A stretch of DNA of 64,000 bases from Cohnella silvisoli (GCF_021190915.1 NZ_JAIOAP010000006.1:186001-250000); one strand, 5' to 3'. Positions 18,451 through 27,611 are shown, counted from the first letter of the stretch. The notes: generated by a model from the letters alone, not told the origin. Program-made: numbers and translations.

Positions 18451-19449
18451 ATGGCAGTTAGAATTGGTTTTATTGGCGTTGGCGGCATGGCAGAGCATCA
18501 TATCCAAACGTTACGGAGAATAGAGCACGCTCAGGTCACCGCAATTTACGATATTAATCAAAAGAGGTCCCAAGAAGTCGCAGAAACCTATGGCGCGAAG
18601 AAGTCGTTTGAAAGCATCGATCAACTGATTAACTCGGGGGAGATTGATGCTTTGTTTATTTGTACGCCCCCTTTTGCCCGTTCAGGGATCGAAGAGGCGG
18701 CGGCTCGTCAAGGGATTCATTTGTTGGCGGAGAAACCACTTGGGTTACATATTGACGAGGTTCGGATTAAAGAGCGCGTCATTCGCGAATCAGGCATTAT
18801 TCACTCTTCTGGATACTGTTTGCGTTATTTAGATATCGTTGCAAAAGCGAAAGCCTATCTGGCCGAGAAACAAGTTGATTTGGTTCTTGCGTATCGTTTG
18901 GGAGATATGCCCGGCATGAGATGGTGGACGATCATGGAACAATCGGGCGGTCAGTTGGTCGAACAATCCACGCATCAGCTTGATTTGATCCGCTATTTGG
19001 CAGGAGAATTTAAGGAAGTTAGCGCCATCCATGAAAAAAGATATATTCATAACATCGATCCCGATGCCACTGCTTATGATGTCGGAACCGTTTCGTTCGT
19101 CCTGGAGTCGGGAGCTATCGGAAACATTACGAGCAGTTGTCTGGCGAAATATGTCGGACGCAGCGGAGTAGAATTTTATGGGCATGACTTCTACCTTTCA
19201 ATCGATGGCGGGACGCTTCGCATCAAGGATGATCATCAAGATGTGACGGAAACCTCGGAAGTCGATTTTTATTATGAGCAGGACAAGGCATTCGTGGAAG
19301 CCATCAGAACCAACCAACCCGGCCTCATCTTATGTGATTACTCCGATGCTGCCGACACTTTAGCTGTAACCTTGGCCGCTAACGATTCAGCAGCCTCAGG
19401 AAAGCCGATTATACCCGGAAGGGGCGTTCCCTTTGTTAAAAGCAATTAA
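18451..19449 (+). CDS. Gfo/Idh/MocA-family oxidoreductase
   Basis: About 332 residues; NAD(P)-binding motif GFIGVGGMAEHH near the N-terminus and catalytic Lys in LLAEKPLGLH (about 95). Two ATGs are possible (18439 and 18451); the first follows GGGAG directly with no spacing, so I prefer the second, where the gap is 12 nt. Overlaps the next gene by 17 bp. With the adjacent isomerase and AraC regulator it forms a small sugar-conversion cassette without a transporter. Substrate unknown. Confidence 0.88.
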   Translation: MAVRIGFIGVGGMAEHHIQTLRRIEHAQVTAIYDINQKRSQEVAETYGAKKSFESIDQLINSGEIDALFICTPPFARSGIEEAAARQGIHLLAEKPLGLHIDEVRIKERVIRESGIIHSSGYCLRYLDIVAKAKAYLAEKQVDLVLAYRLGDMPGMRWWTIMEQSGGQLVEQSTHQLDLIRYLAGEFKEVSAIHEKRYIHNIDPDATAYDVGTVSFVLESGAIGNITSSCLAKYVGRSGVEFYGHDFYLSIDGGTLRIKDDHQDVTETSEVDFYYEQDKAFVEAIRTNQPGLILCDYSDAADTLAVTLAANDSAASGKPIIPGRGVPFVKSN

Positions 19450-20263
19450 TCAATGGTGCTTCAAAGCGGATACTCCGCTAGAGCAAGTGATGGCCGTAAG
19501 CAGCGAGGCCGGTTACGCTGCGGTAGAGCTTAATTTGTATGCATCCGGCGGGCTAGGTTTAACGATGGATACAACAGCGGCCGAGGCCGAAAAAGTTGGT
19601 CAGCTGGCGCGTCGTTACGGATTGCAGCTGCGCAGCCTATCAACCGGGCTGCTGTGGCAGCATTCTCTGTCCTCGCCGGATGCATCGGTTCGCGCACAGG
19701 GCCGCCAAGTTGTTACCAAGCAGTTGGAGTTAGCCGAGCTTCTTGGCATTGATACCGTATTGGTCGTACCGGGGACGGTGAATCCCGAGACTTCGTATGA
19801 TCAGTGTTATGAACGTAGCCAACAGGAGCTGCGGGTGCTCTCGTCAGAAGCTGAGAAACGAAAAACCCGTATCGGCGTCGAGAATGTGTGGAACAAGTTC
19901 TTGTTGTCACCTTTGGAAATGGCTAGATACGTGGATGAGATCGGCTCTCCGAATGTCGGCGTCTACTTCGATGTGGGCAACGTCCTGCTGTATGGATATC
20001 CTGAACAATGGATTCGAATATTGGGACCGCGCATTTTCAAAATCCATGTCAAAGATTTTCTGACTAGCGTTGGCAATGGTCACGGCTTTGTGTCCTTACT
20101 TGCCGGAGACGTGAATTGGAGCGCTGTTCGCCAAGCGTTACAACATATCCACTATATGGATACGCTGACGGCCGAGCTCGGTATTTACGCTGCGGATCCG
20201 CTCCAACTGGTCTATGATACATCCCGCCATCTTGATATTATTTTAGGCGGCAAAGCACAATAG
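19433..20263 (+). CDS. sugar phosphate isomerase/epimerase family protein
   Basis: 276-residue AP-endonuclease-2-like TIM barrel. Probable metal ligands in IGVENVWNKF (about 146), YFDVGNVLL (about 178) and IFKIHVKDF (about 203). Starts with TTG at 19433, 8 nt after AAGGGG, overlapping the upstream oxidoreductase by 17 bp, a sign of translational coupling. Closed by the terminator at 20281-20315. Confidence 0.85.
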   Translation: MLKAINQWCFKADTPLEQVMAVSSEAGYAAVELNLYASGGLGLTMDTTAAEAEKVGQLARRYGLQLRSLSTGLLWQHSLSSPDASVRAQGRQVVTKQLELAELLGIDTVLVVPGTVNPETSYDQCYERSQQELRVLSSEAEKRKTRIGVENVWNKFLLSPLEMARYVDEIGSPNVGVYFDVGNVLLYGYPEQWIRILGPRIFKIHVKDFLTSVGNGHGFVSLLAGDVNWSAVRQALQHIHYMDTLTAELGIYAADPLQLVYDTSRHLDIILGGKAQ

Positions 20264-20280
20264 TTCCGGCCGCAAAAATC

Positions 20281-20315
20281 AAAGACCCTTATCCTTAAAT
20301 AGGATTAGGGTCTTT
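20281..20315. terminator. intrinsic terminator
   Basis: AAAGACCCTTATCCT (20281-20295), 5-nt loop, AGGATTAGGGTCTTT (20301-20315): a 15-bp stem with one mismatch, 17 bp after the isomerase stop. Confidence 0.85.
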
Positions 20316-20394
20316 CATTTGAACTTCAAAACTGTATTTGCCCGACCCGACTTGATCCCAAAAAGCTTACTAAGGTCATCATCCTCGCCAGCGC

Positions 20395-20657
20395 CCCCCT
20401 GCCTCCCAGGAATTAGACGGTTTTTCCGCTTATCTCCCCGCCTGCACACCTGCCTCGCATGAATTAGGCGGTTTTTCCGCCTAACTCCTCGCCTGCGCAC
20501 CTTGCCTCGCATGAATTAGACGGTTTTTCCGCCTATCTCCCCGCCTGCACACCTTGTCTCGCTTGAATTAGGCGGTTTTTCCGCCTATCTCCCCGCCAGT
20601 GCACCCCTCCACGCATGAATTAGACGGTTTTTCCGCCTATCTCCCCGCCTGCACACC
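20395..20657. repeat. five tandem 52-bp hairpin repeats
   Basis: Five units start at GAATTAG positions 20410, 20461, 20513, 20565 and 20617 (spacings 51, 52, 52, 52). Each holds the palindrome TAGRCGGTTTTTCCGCCTA, followed by a C-rich stretch (CTCCCCGCCTGCACACCT) and CGCATGAATTAG. Units 2 and 4 have the perfect GGCGG/CCGCC stem with a T5 loop; 1, 3 and 5 carry GACGG. The array fills the gap between a plus-strand terminator and the TetR stop. Short open frames inside it are repeat artefacts. Confidence 0.9.
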
Positions 20658-20668
20658 CAAATCACCTA

Positions 20669-21547
20669 TTAATCCAACAGCCTGGACAACTGTCCGGCGA
20701 TGCTTATTAATTCATGCTGGTTGCGCAAGAAGTCCAGAAGCGCGCGAATAAGCACCCTTCTTGGCTCCTCTTTGACCGTTTCCTCCTGAAGCAGAAGAGC
20801 AGCTTCAAGCAGTTCTTTCCTACGGGCGTTAGGCACGGCGAGCTCATGTATGGTGGTTAAGAGGACTTCCAACAAATTGGCTATCTGCTTATCCGTCGTT
20901 ACCGATTGTCCCTGCTTCCCGAACTTCACGAATTCGTTCATGACCGAAGGCAGCAGAACCGGTTGAGGTTTCGAACCGAGAATGCCCGCTGCCATCTCGT
21001 CCATACGATCGACAATAAATAGCGAAGCATGTTCAAGATTAAGAGAACTGTTTAAGAACATAGGGAAGATCGAATATTGCTTCAAGATGCCAACATATAC
21101 GGCAACCAAATCCCAAATATACGGCTCCATTTCCTGTCCATAAGCCCGGAGCAAACAGTCCGTGTAATAATGAAGCATATTGGCTCTTAACCGTTGAAGA
21201 AAAGGAGCAAACTTCCCTTCATCGTGCAGAGGAAGTCCTTGAAATTCCTGCATGCTAAACTTAAAATCCGTAAAAAATATAAACTGATGCAAAGTTTCGC
21301 GGATCAATTTTTCTTTAGAAGAAAGATTTGGATCCGCCTTGATGATCTCTGCTTGATCGTACATGTCCTGTATTCGGGCATCGTAGACTTCAATCAGCAA
21401 ATCCTCTTTGGATGCGAAAAACTTATACAACGAGCCTTTAGCGATGCCGCAATCATTTGCGATGTCTTGGATAGAGGTCGATGAGTAACCTTTCTCCGAG
21501 AAAAATCGCATGGCGGAATCCATAATCCTTTGTCTTAGCAGACTCAA
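20669..21547 (-). CDS. TetR/AcrR-family transcriptional repressor
   Basis: About 292 residues, longer than the usual 190-220. N-terminal HTH: GYSSTSIQDIANDCGIAKGSLYKFFASKEDLL (about 20-51). The long C-terminal region should bind a drug-like ligand. Start chosen at TTG 21547, 7 nt after AAGGGG; upstream in-frame codons overlap that site. Divergent from the MFS pump gene, with overlapping promoters and a dyad operator between them, the classic arrangement for a TetR repressor controlling an efflux pump and itself. Confidence 0.9.
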   Translation of the reverse strand: MSLLRQRIMDSAMRFFSEKGYSSTSIQDIANDCGIAKGSLYKFFASKEDLLIEVYDARIQDMYDQAEIIKADPNLSSKEKLIRETLHQFIFFTDFKFSMQEFQGLPLHDEGKFAPFLQRLRANMLHYYTDCLLRAYGQEMEPYIWDLVAVYVGILKQYSIFPMFLNSSLNLEHASLFIVDRMDEMAAGILGSKPQPVLLPSVMNEFVKFGKQGQSVTTDKQIANLLEVLLTTIHELAVPNARRKELLEAALLLQEETVKEEPRRVLIRALLDFLRNQHELISIAGQLSRLLD

Positions 21548-21571
21548 TTGATTTCCCCTTCTCAAAAAGGA

Positions 21572-21599
21572 TTGACATTTAACCGACAACAAGTAAAAT
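21572..21599 (+). promoter_or_regulatory. candidate promoter of the MFS pump gene
   Basis: TTGACA (21572-21577), 16-nt spacer, TAAAAT (21594-21599) on the plus strand, with the TetR-type dyad just downstream. Confidence 0.5.
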
Positions 21600-21600
21600 G

Positions 21601-21629
21601 ATTATAGCTAATGACCGATTGGTTTTCAA
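21601..21629 (-). promoter_or_regulatory. promoter of the TetR gene
   Basis: Minus strand: -35 TTGAAA (21624-21629), 17-nt spacer, -10 TATAAT (21601-21606). The spacer and -35 are covered by the dyad 21611-21646. Confidence 0.7.
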
Positions 21630-21646
21630 CAAAAACCATGGGTCAT
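21611..21646. promoter_or_regulatory. putative TetR operator
   Basis: Imperfect dyad: ATGACCGATTGGTTTT (21611-21626) against AAAACCATGGGTCAT (21632-21646). It covers the TetR promoter and lies downstream of the pump promoter, so one bound repressor could block both. Confidence 0.55.
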
Positions 21647-21729
21647 GCATATAGAAACCACCCGATGCCTCACAATTTACATTGTAAAGCATTCGAGGAA
21701 AAAAATCATGGAGAGAAGGTTTTAACTAA

Positions 21730-23226
21730 ATGTCTGCCCAAACAGCAACAAAGGGGGCTTCCGAACAGCCCTTTTCGATGAAAGCCATCATAGCGCCGCT
21801 AATGGCCGTCATTGTCGGCATGATCATGGTTATACTCGACAGCACCGTCGTGAATGTCGCTTTATCCGGATTTCAAGAGAACTTTCACGCTTCCTTAAAT
21901 ACGGTACAATGGACATTTACCGGTTATACTTTGGCGTTGTCTGCCGTTATTCCGCTTGCCGGGTGGATGACGGACAAATTCGGCTCCAAACGGATATTTC
22001 TAATTACGATAACTTTATTCACGATCGGATCCGCTCTTTGCGCGGCAGCACAAACGATCGAGCAGCTCATCATATACCGTATCATTCAAGGGATTGGCGG
22101 GGGAATGGTAATGCCAATAGGCATGGCCATGATTTTCCGTCTTGCTCCTGCCGAAAAGAGAGGCGCCGTTATGGGAATGCTGGGAATTCCGATGCTGATG
22201 GCTCCGGCTCTTGGTCCCGTCTTGTCCGGCTGGCTAATCGAATCCGTTACATGGCATTGGATTTTCCTGATTAACGTGCCGATCGGTATCGTCGGGGTGT
22301 TAATCGGACTCAAGTATTTGCCGATTTTCGAACAAAACAAAGCGCCCGCGCTCGATATACTGGGCATGATTCTCGCCCCTATCGCGTTCTCCAGCCTTGC
22401 TTACGGCGTAAGCGAAGGCGGCCGCACCAGTTGGACGACAGACAACACATTAACCGGCCTAATCGTTGGAGGCGTGGCGCTGCTCCTATTTATTATTGTA
22501 GAGCTTCGGCATAAGCAACCGTTGCTCGAGCTGCGCGTGTTCCGTTCCTCCGATTTTACGCGCGGTATTTTACTGACTTGGATCGTACAAATCGCTTTGT
22601 TCGGCGCGATGATCCTGATGCCTGTCTTTTTGCAGCAGATTAAAGGATATTCACCCCTTGATACGGGACTCATTATGATTCCCCAAGCTTTAGGCTCAAT
22701 GATCTTTATGCCGATCGGCGGACGGCTGTTCGACAAAATCGGCGCCAGACCGCTTGCTTTGGTCGGCCTGACTGTTGTTGCATGTGCCTTGCTCCTCCTG
22801 TCTCAGACCGATTTGGATACTCCGCTAGGAATGATTCTTCTGCCATTGTTTATGATCTGATCGGGTATGGGACTTTCCATGATGTCGCTTAATACTCACG
22901 TGCTTAACGCGGCTCCCCGCAGACTCGTTAGCCGCGTCACTCCGCTGACGACCGCTGCGCAGCAAGTCGTAACATCGTTCGCGGTAGCCGGGCTGACGGG
23001 TTACCTCACTTCAAGAACGGCCGATCATATCGCGAAAATAGGTCCGGAAGGCAATCCGCTGCAAGCGGCCGTATCCGCCTACTCCGATACGTTCCTCTTG
23101 TCGACCGGCCTAGCTATTATCGGGATCTTGCTTAGCTTTATCCTTCGCAAACCGAAGCCGCAGCCAGAGGATAAATCGGATATAGGATCGGAAAAAGCAG
23201 ATCCTGCCATGATGATGGGTCATTAA
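21730..23226 (+). pseudogene. DHA2-type MFS multidrug efflux pump, split by an in-frame TGA
   Basis: EmrB/QacA-like 14-segment drug:H+ antiporter. The frame is open from 21730, stops at TGA 22858-22860, and continues in the same frame to 23226 with clear homology (SGMGLSMMSLNTHVLNAAPRR). The intact paralogue at 37604-39076 has LGMGMGLSFLPLNT here, so the TGA stands where a Gly (GGA) is expected: a single-base change. Motif C (APALGPVLSG) and the N-terminal half are intact. The truncated 376-residue product would lack the last segments. Could be a real mutation or a sequencing error. Full length would be about 498 residues. Confidence 0.85.
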
Positions 23227-23256
23227 CGACCGCTGCTAGGGTTTAAAACGCACTTA

Positions 23257-23300
23257 GCCTGTGATCTGCATGTTCTCTAATGGAACTTCAGGTCACAGGC
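23257..23300. terminator. bidirectional terminator between MFS gene and ger operon
   Basis: Imperfect long stem: GCCTGTGA (23257-23264) pairs with TCACAGGC (23293-23300), with further pairing around GTTC/GAAC near the loop. Lies between convergent transcription units. Confidence 0.7.
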
Positions 23301-23314
23301 CAAGTTTATTTTCG

Positions 23315-23539
23315 TTAACCCGCTTTCAACAATGAACTCAACGGTTTGAAAATCGCTTCCAATCCCTTGGATGGATTGGGCAAGCGGACATGAAGCGCAA
23401 CCAAGATGCCCAAAATCAGCGCCGTAATCATGAACAGAGAGTACACAACCAGATCTTTTTTCCGGTTCTTTTTCAACAAACTTGGAACATCCCAGCCAGC
23501 CAGCAAGATAAAACCGATCGTAATCATCATAATCTTCAT
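23315..23539 (-). CDS. small membrane protein of germination receptor operon (GerD-type D subunit)
   Basis: 74 residues with two predicted membrane segments (about 2-17 and 33-52) separated by a basic loop (KKNRKKD). Small two-segment D subunits are known next to many GerA-type receptors and modulate receptor output. Its ATG shares one base with the GerC-type stop codon region at 23539, indicating coupling. Last gene of the operon, before the terminator at 23257-23300. Assignment rests on size, topology and position. Confidence 0.7.
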   Translation of the reverse strand: MKIMMITIGFILLAGWDVPSLLKKNRKKDLVVYSLFMITALILGILVALHVRLPNPSKGLEAIFKPLSSLLKAG

Positions 23540-24777
23540 TATTTGATAAACTCCTTGTCCTCCAACGTGATTGATTTGTTCGTAAGACCTGTGCGAACCA
23601 CCCTCACATGAGCGGCAATTTTCACTTCTAACTCAGGAAATTCCTGGTCCCAACGGTCCTTGAACTTTTTCTTCCACGCTTTGGGGTATGTTCGATATAC
23701 TGCCGTACCAAACCCGAATACGTCCGATTTGAATTGTTTTTGCGTCTTGTCGAGTACGATTTGAATTCTTTTTTCAATATCCTCTTCCAGCTTCTTTTGG
23801 ACATATTTAATGGCATCGGGTTTGTTAAGATCCAGTTTAGAACTATTCTCGTACAAATCATCTTGTGCACGAATTTCCACTTTCATTATCAGCTTGTTAT
23901 TTTTCAATATCGGTTTAAATTTCGACTCTCCCTTTAATAACTTGGCGCTTACCTTTCCGTTGCCCATTTCTTCCGGAATAGTTACCGTGATAACCGCTTG
24001 TTTCAACTCATTGCGAAGCCATAGCGCACCTCTTGCTTCCTTGCCATTCATCCAACCGATCAATTTATCTTTACGAAACACGGCTGCCCCTGCAATGACA
24101 ACGCTCTTCTCCGACTCGGGTGGCGATTGTCCGCTTTCGGAATCGCTCTTTTTCTTGACCTCCGTGGATTTCGGTTCCACTAAAGCGGCAATCGGTTCCA
24201 CGCCGTCGGTAAGCAGCATATCCAGAAAGTCGACTAAATAAATCGACACACCGATATGCGACTTCTCTTCTTCCCTGATTTCCTCGGACGAGATTTTTTC
24301 CCATTTCGGCGGGATGTTCAGAATGTCTGACGCCTCCCCCTTCGTAAACAAAATATAGCTATGAAGCCGGGCTTCCCGATATCTCGAGAAAAAGTCAAGA
24401 ACAGGAGAAACTCCATCCCGTGCCAATTGTTCTCCTATGATAATAATTCGGCTATGAGAAAAAAATAATTTGCGAGGCAATTTCTCCTGAAGTCTGCGGA
24501 AAGCGTCCAATACGGTTTCACCGTTCTCGGAAACGGTGACGGTTGATTTTTTTTCGCCTCCGCTGCCCCGGCCGCCCCCGCCTCCGCCTCCGCTTCCGAC
24601 CTGTCCAAGCATCCTCGGAACGGCGATTTGCAGCGTCAATCGGATTTTGCCGCCTTCAATCTTATCTAGAGCCGTCGCCGTCACGATCGAGAGATCATTC
24701 ACCTCTACCCGACTCCAGCAACCCGTTAAGATTTGCGTCATGACGATGATCAGCAGCACAATTCCTTTCTTTCTCAT
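23539..24777 (-). CDS. Ger(x)C-family germinant receptor lipoprotein
   Basis: About 412 residues. Lipoprotein signal with lipobox LTGC followed by WSRVEVND, the typical Ger(x)C opening, then three receptor C-subunit domains. It should sit on the outer face of the spore inner membrane with the A and B subunits. Several starts are possible (TTG 24801, ATG 24795, 24786, 24777); ATG 24777 has AAGGA 8 nt upstream. A long glycine-rich insert (VGSGGGGGGGRGSGG) about 60 residues into the mature protein is unusual for the family. Confidence 0.9.
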   Translation of the reverse strand: MRKKGIVLLIIVMTQILTGCWSRVEVNDLSIVTATALDKIEGGKIRLTLQIAVPRMLGQVGSGGGGGGGRGSGGEKKSTVTVSENGETVLDAFRRLQEKLPRKLFFSHSRIIIIGEQLARDGVSPVLDFFSRYREARLHSYILFTKGEASDILNIPPKWEKISSEEIREEEKSHIGVSIYLVDFLDMLLTDGVEPIAALVEPKSTEVKKKSDSESGQSPPESEKSVVIAGAAVFRKDKLIGWMNGKEARGALWLRNELKQAVITVTIPEEMGNGKVSAKLLKGESKFKPILKNNKLIMKVEIRAQDDLYENSSKLDLNKPDAIKYVQKKLEEDIEKRIQIVLDKTQKQFKSDVFGFGTAVYRTYPKAWKKKFKDRWDQEFPELEVKIAAHVRVVRTGLTNKSITLEDKEFIK

Positions 24778-24802
24778 CAATATCATCCTTCTCATCGACA
24801 AC

Positions 24803-26398
24803 CTACTCGCCGCGGCTTGGCGGATCGGGACGGAACCGGTTTTTCATGCGCTGAGGATTTTTCTTTCCCGTTTGTTCCGGACGCTCGACCATACCCCACC
24901 AAGGCATCCGTATTAGAACATCTTTCAGATCACTGAATTGCAATGGAGCCGCGGGTGACATGTAGGGGACACCGAACGAGCGAAGCCGCGTCATATGGAT
25001 CAGAATGATTAATGTTCCCATCAGTACTCCATATATTCCCAATGTACCCGCAGCAACCATCATGGGGAAACGAAGCAGGCGGATGGCTATGGACTGGGAG
25101 AAACTCGGCATAGTAAAAGAGGCAATGCCCGTTATCGACACGACGATGACCATCGGCGCGGAAACAAGTCCTGCTTGGACCGCGGCCTGGCCGATTACGA
25201 GCGCCCCGACAATGCTTACCGCCTGTCCGACCGGTCGCGGTAGACGAACGCCCGCTTCCCGCAACCCTTCGAAAGAAACTTCCATTAGCATCGCTTCGAC
25301 AATAGCCGGAAACGGAACCGTTTCCCTGGAAGCGGCTACGCTGAGCAGCAGGTTAGTCGGAAGCATTTCTTGATGAAACGTTAATAAGGCAATATAAAGG
25401 GATGGCAGCAGCAGCGCGGTCACCACGAACATGTAACGGAGCCAGCGGATTGCGGTAGACACGAAATAACGTTGATAGTAATCTTCGCTGGCTTGCATCA
25501 TATCGAAAAAGGTAACCGGTACAATAAGCGCAAAAGGAGTATTATCAATGATAATACCGACTTTGCCTTCCAATAAATGCCCGACCACTTTATCGGGACG
25601 CTCCGTATTCTGGACTTGGGGAAATACGGAATAGGGATTATCCTCGATCCATTCTTCAATATATCCGCTTTCCAGAATCGCATCGATATCGATTCGACCG
25701 ATCCTTTCCCGAACTTCCGTCACGATTGCCTCATCTACGATGCCGTCCAAGTAAGTAATGACGATTTCGGTTTTCGACAACCGTCCCACCGTCAATCCTT
25801 CCATTTTCAATTGCGGGGTTTTCAGCCTTCTGCGAATCAAACTCGTATTGGTCCGAAGATTTTCGGTAAAACCTTCTCTTGGACCGCGAATAACGGCTTC
25901 CGTTGCCGGTTCCTCCACCGACCGCTTTTCCCATTCCTTGGTGCTGAAGAAAAAAGCTTTACTCGCTCCTTCAATCAATAGAGCCGTATCGCCGGAAAGG
26001 ACATAGTCGACGATTTCTTGAAAACTCTCTCCCCGGTTGACCTGCGCTACAGAAATAATTTGATCCTGCAGCAGCTTCTCCATATCCTTTAATCGAAGGT
26101 TTGATGGTTGAGGCATGCTTTTTCCATATTCCAATAACGGTTTCAGAATGTCTTCATCAATCATTTTCAAGTTGACAAGCCCCTCCAGAAAGATGAGTAC
26201 CCCTTTCTGCATACGGCCGATGTTAAATTCACGGTACACGATATCGGAAGATCGATCGAAAATCGACTTCAAATGCTCTATGTCCAATGCAAAAGCCCCG
26301 CTAAGAGGCTCGCTCTTCCGCGGGTCACGCTTTTGGATTGATGACTTCTTGTAACGACGGCTGGCAGTTAACAGACGTATAACCCAACCCAGCTTCAT
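24803..26398 (-). CDS. GerA-family germinant receptor A subunit
   Basis: 531 residues: a soluble N-terminal region (about 1-295) with the family motif LEGKVGIIIDNTPFALIVPVTF (about 275-296), then about five membrane segments and a cytoplasmic tail ending in basic residues. The family forms oligomeric channels that open when a nutrient is sensed. Start ATG overlaps the GerB-type stop as ATGA (26395-26398). Second gene of the operon. Confidence 0.93.
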   Translation of the reverse strand: MKLGWVIRLLTASRRYKKSSIQKRDPRKSEPLSGAFALDIEHLKSIFDRSSDIVYREFNIGRMQKGVLIFLEGLVNLKMIDEDILKPLLEYGKSMPQPSNLRLKDMEKLLQDQIISVAQVNRGESFQEIVDYVLSGDTALLIEGASKAFFFSTKEWEKRSVEEPATEAVIRGPREGFTENLRTNTSLIRRRLKTPQLKMEGLTVGRLSKTEIVITYLDGIVDEAIVTEVRERIGRIDIDAILESGYIEEWIEDNPYSVFPQVQNTERPDKVVGHLLEGKVGIIIDNTPFALIVPVTFFDMMQASEDYYQRYFVSTAIRWLRYMFVVTALLLPSLYIALLTFHQEMLPTNLLLSVAASRETVPFPAIVEAMLMEVSFEGLREAGVRLPRPVGQAVSIVGALVIGQAAVQAGLVSAPMVIVVSITGIASFTMPSFSQSIAIRLLRFPMMVAAGTLGIYGVLMGTLIILIHMTRLRSFGVPYMSPAAPLQFSDLKDVLIRMPWWGMVERPEQTGKKNPQRMKNRFRPDPPSRGE

Positions 26399-27501
26399 TT
26401 CCCCCTACCCCTTCCGTCCAACTTCCTTATGATGGAAACCAGCAGCATGAACAGTGGGATCAACACCTCGAAGGGCATGGCATAGAAGGGCCAGATCGTG
26501 GCTGCGAACGTAGATTGTTCGATATTATTCTCATACACGGTCATCGAGAAGATCAGCATCAGAATCCCGACGGGGGTCACCATTTGCCGATAATCGGAAA
26601 GCCTAAACCATTGGGCAATCCCAACCGCAGTACAATAATAGCAGACGGCAATCTTAACAAAATTAGACGATATCCACAGCAGCATTCCAAATGAATCCAC
26701 ATTTGTCACAAAGTCGGCGATATCGATGACTTTAATAATAGATTGAACCGGGAAGTTCAATCGCGAAGTGATGGAAGGACCTAACACAAGTAGAGTTGAT
26801 ATTACGCTTAAAGTTAGAAAGATTCCCCCTAATACAATGGCAAACATGTAGGCTTTTTTTAATTTCCGGATATTGCTGATGTTAGGCAAAAGCATGGTGA
26901 ACAAAACCGTTTCGCCTAGCGGAAATGAAGTAACGGGGAAAGAACCTTTCAGAACGGGCAACACTCCATCACCCAGTAACGGCGCAAGTTTTCCCAATTT
27001 CATGTCCTTAAGCAGAAGAACGACAATCAACAGCACGATAGGCTCGCGAAAAGGAAGTATTATTTCGTTGACTCGTCCAAGCGTTTCAATTCCTCCCCGA
27101 ATCCCATAGGCGATTACCGCCAAAAATAATCCGCTTATCACGATCATCGGCGTATCCGGCAACGCGGTCGACGCTACATAATCGCTAGAGTTTCGAATAA
27201 CAAGAGTCCCGAGATGAAAAGGAAACCATATGTATAGAAGTCCTACGATTTTCCCGATCCATTTCCCTAAAATCATTTCGCTGTATTGTATGATGCTTTG
27301 CTTCGGAAACCGGAGTCCCAACGTGGTATAGATAAGGACGATTCCCAATCCGAATACTGTGGCTATAAGGACCGATAGCCAGCCGTCCTGTTTTGCTAAG
27401 GAAGTTACAGTAGATGGGATCATCAGAATCGCACTTCCCATTAGGAAAGAAAACATCAAAAAACCAGCCTGGCGAGAATTAATCTTTCCGTTATCCAGCA
27501 T
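26395..27501 (-). CDS. GerB-family germinant receptor permease (B subunit)
   Basis: 368 residues with about ten membrane segments, APC-superfamily spore germination permease. Opens with KINSRQAGFLMFSFLMGSAIL, typical of the family. This subunit carries the nutrient-binding pocket. Start ATG with GGAGG 6 nt upstream. First gene: the order B-A-C-D differs from the common A-B-C. Expression late in the forespore is expected from the family, but I could not identify a convincing SigG promoter. Confidence 0.92.
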   Translation of the reverse strand: MLDNGKINSRQAGFLMFSFLMGSAILMIPSTVTSLAKQDGWLSVLIATVFGLGIVLIYTTLGLRFPKQSIIQYSEMILGKWIGKIVGLLYIWFPFHLGTLVIRNSSDYVASTALPDTPMIVISGLFLAVIAYGIRGGIETLGRVNEIILPFREPIVLLIVVLLLKDMKLGKLAPLLGDGVLPVLKGSFPVTSFPLGETVLFTMLLPNISNIRKLKKAYMFAIVLGGIFLTLSVISTLLVLGPSITSRLNFPVQSIIKVIDIADFVTNVDSFGMLLWISSNFVKIAVCYYCTAVGIAQWFRLSDYRQMVTPVGILMLIFSMTVYENNIEQSTFAATIWPFYAMPFEVLIPLFMLLVSIIRKLDGRGRGK

Positions 27502-27611
27502 GGCGGTCCTCCAAAATAATCTTATCTATAGAATCCTTTCCTATTGGGGTTTTATTTAAACAAAAGGTTCCGGAGATTGTCGGGAAGCGTTTATCTTCTT
27601 ATGCCATTGGC

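Noticed and set aside
20315..20512. 65-codon frame rich in Arg
   Set aside because: It is the translation of the 52-bp repeats and has no independent support.
20395..20657. CRISPR array
   Set aside because: Units are nearly identical over the full 52 bp with no variable spacers, and no cas genes are present.
22867..23226. Separate 119-residue membrane protein gene
   Set aside because: It continues the pump sequence in the same frame after a single TGA and has no ribosome site of its own.
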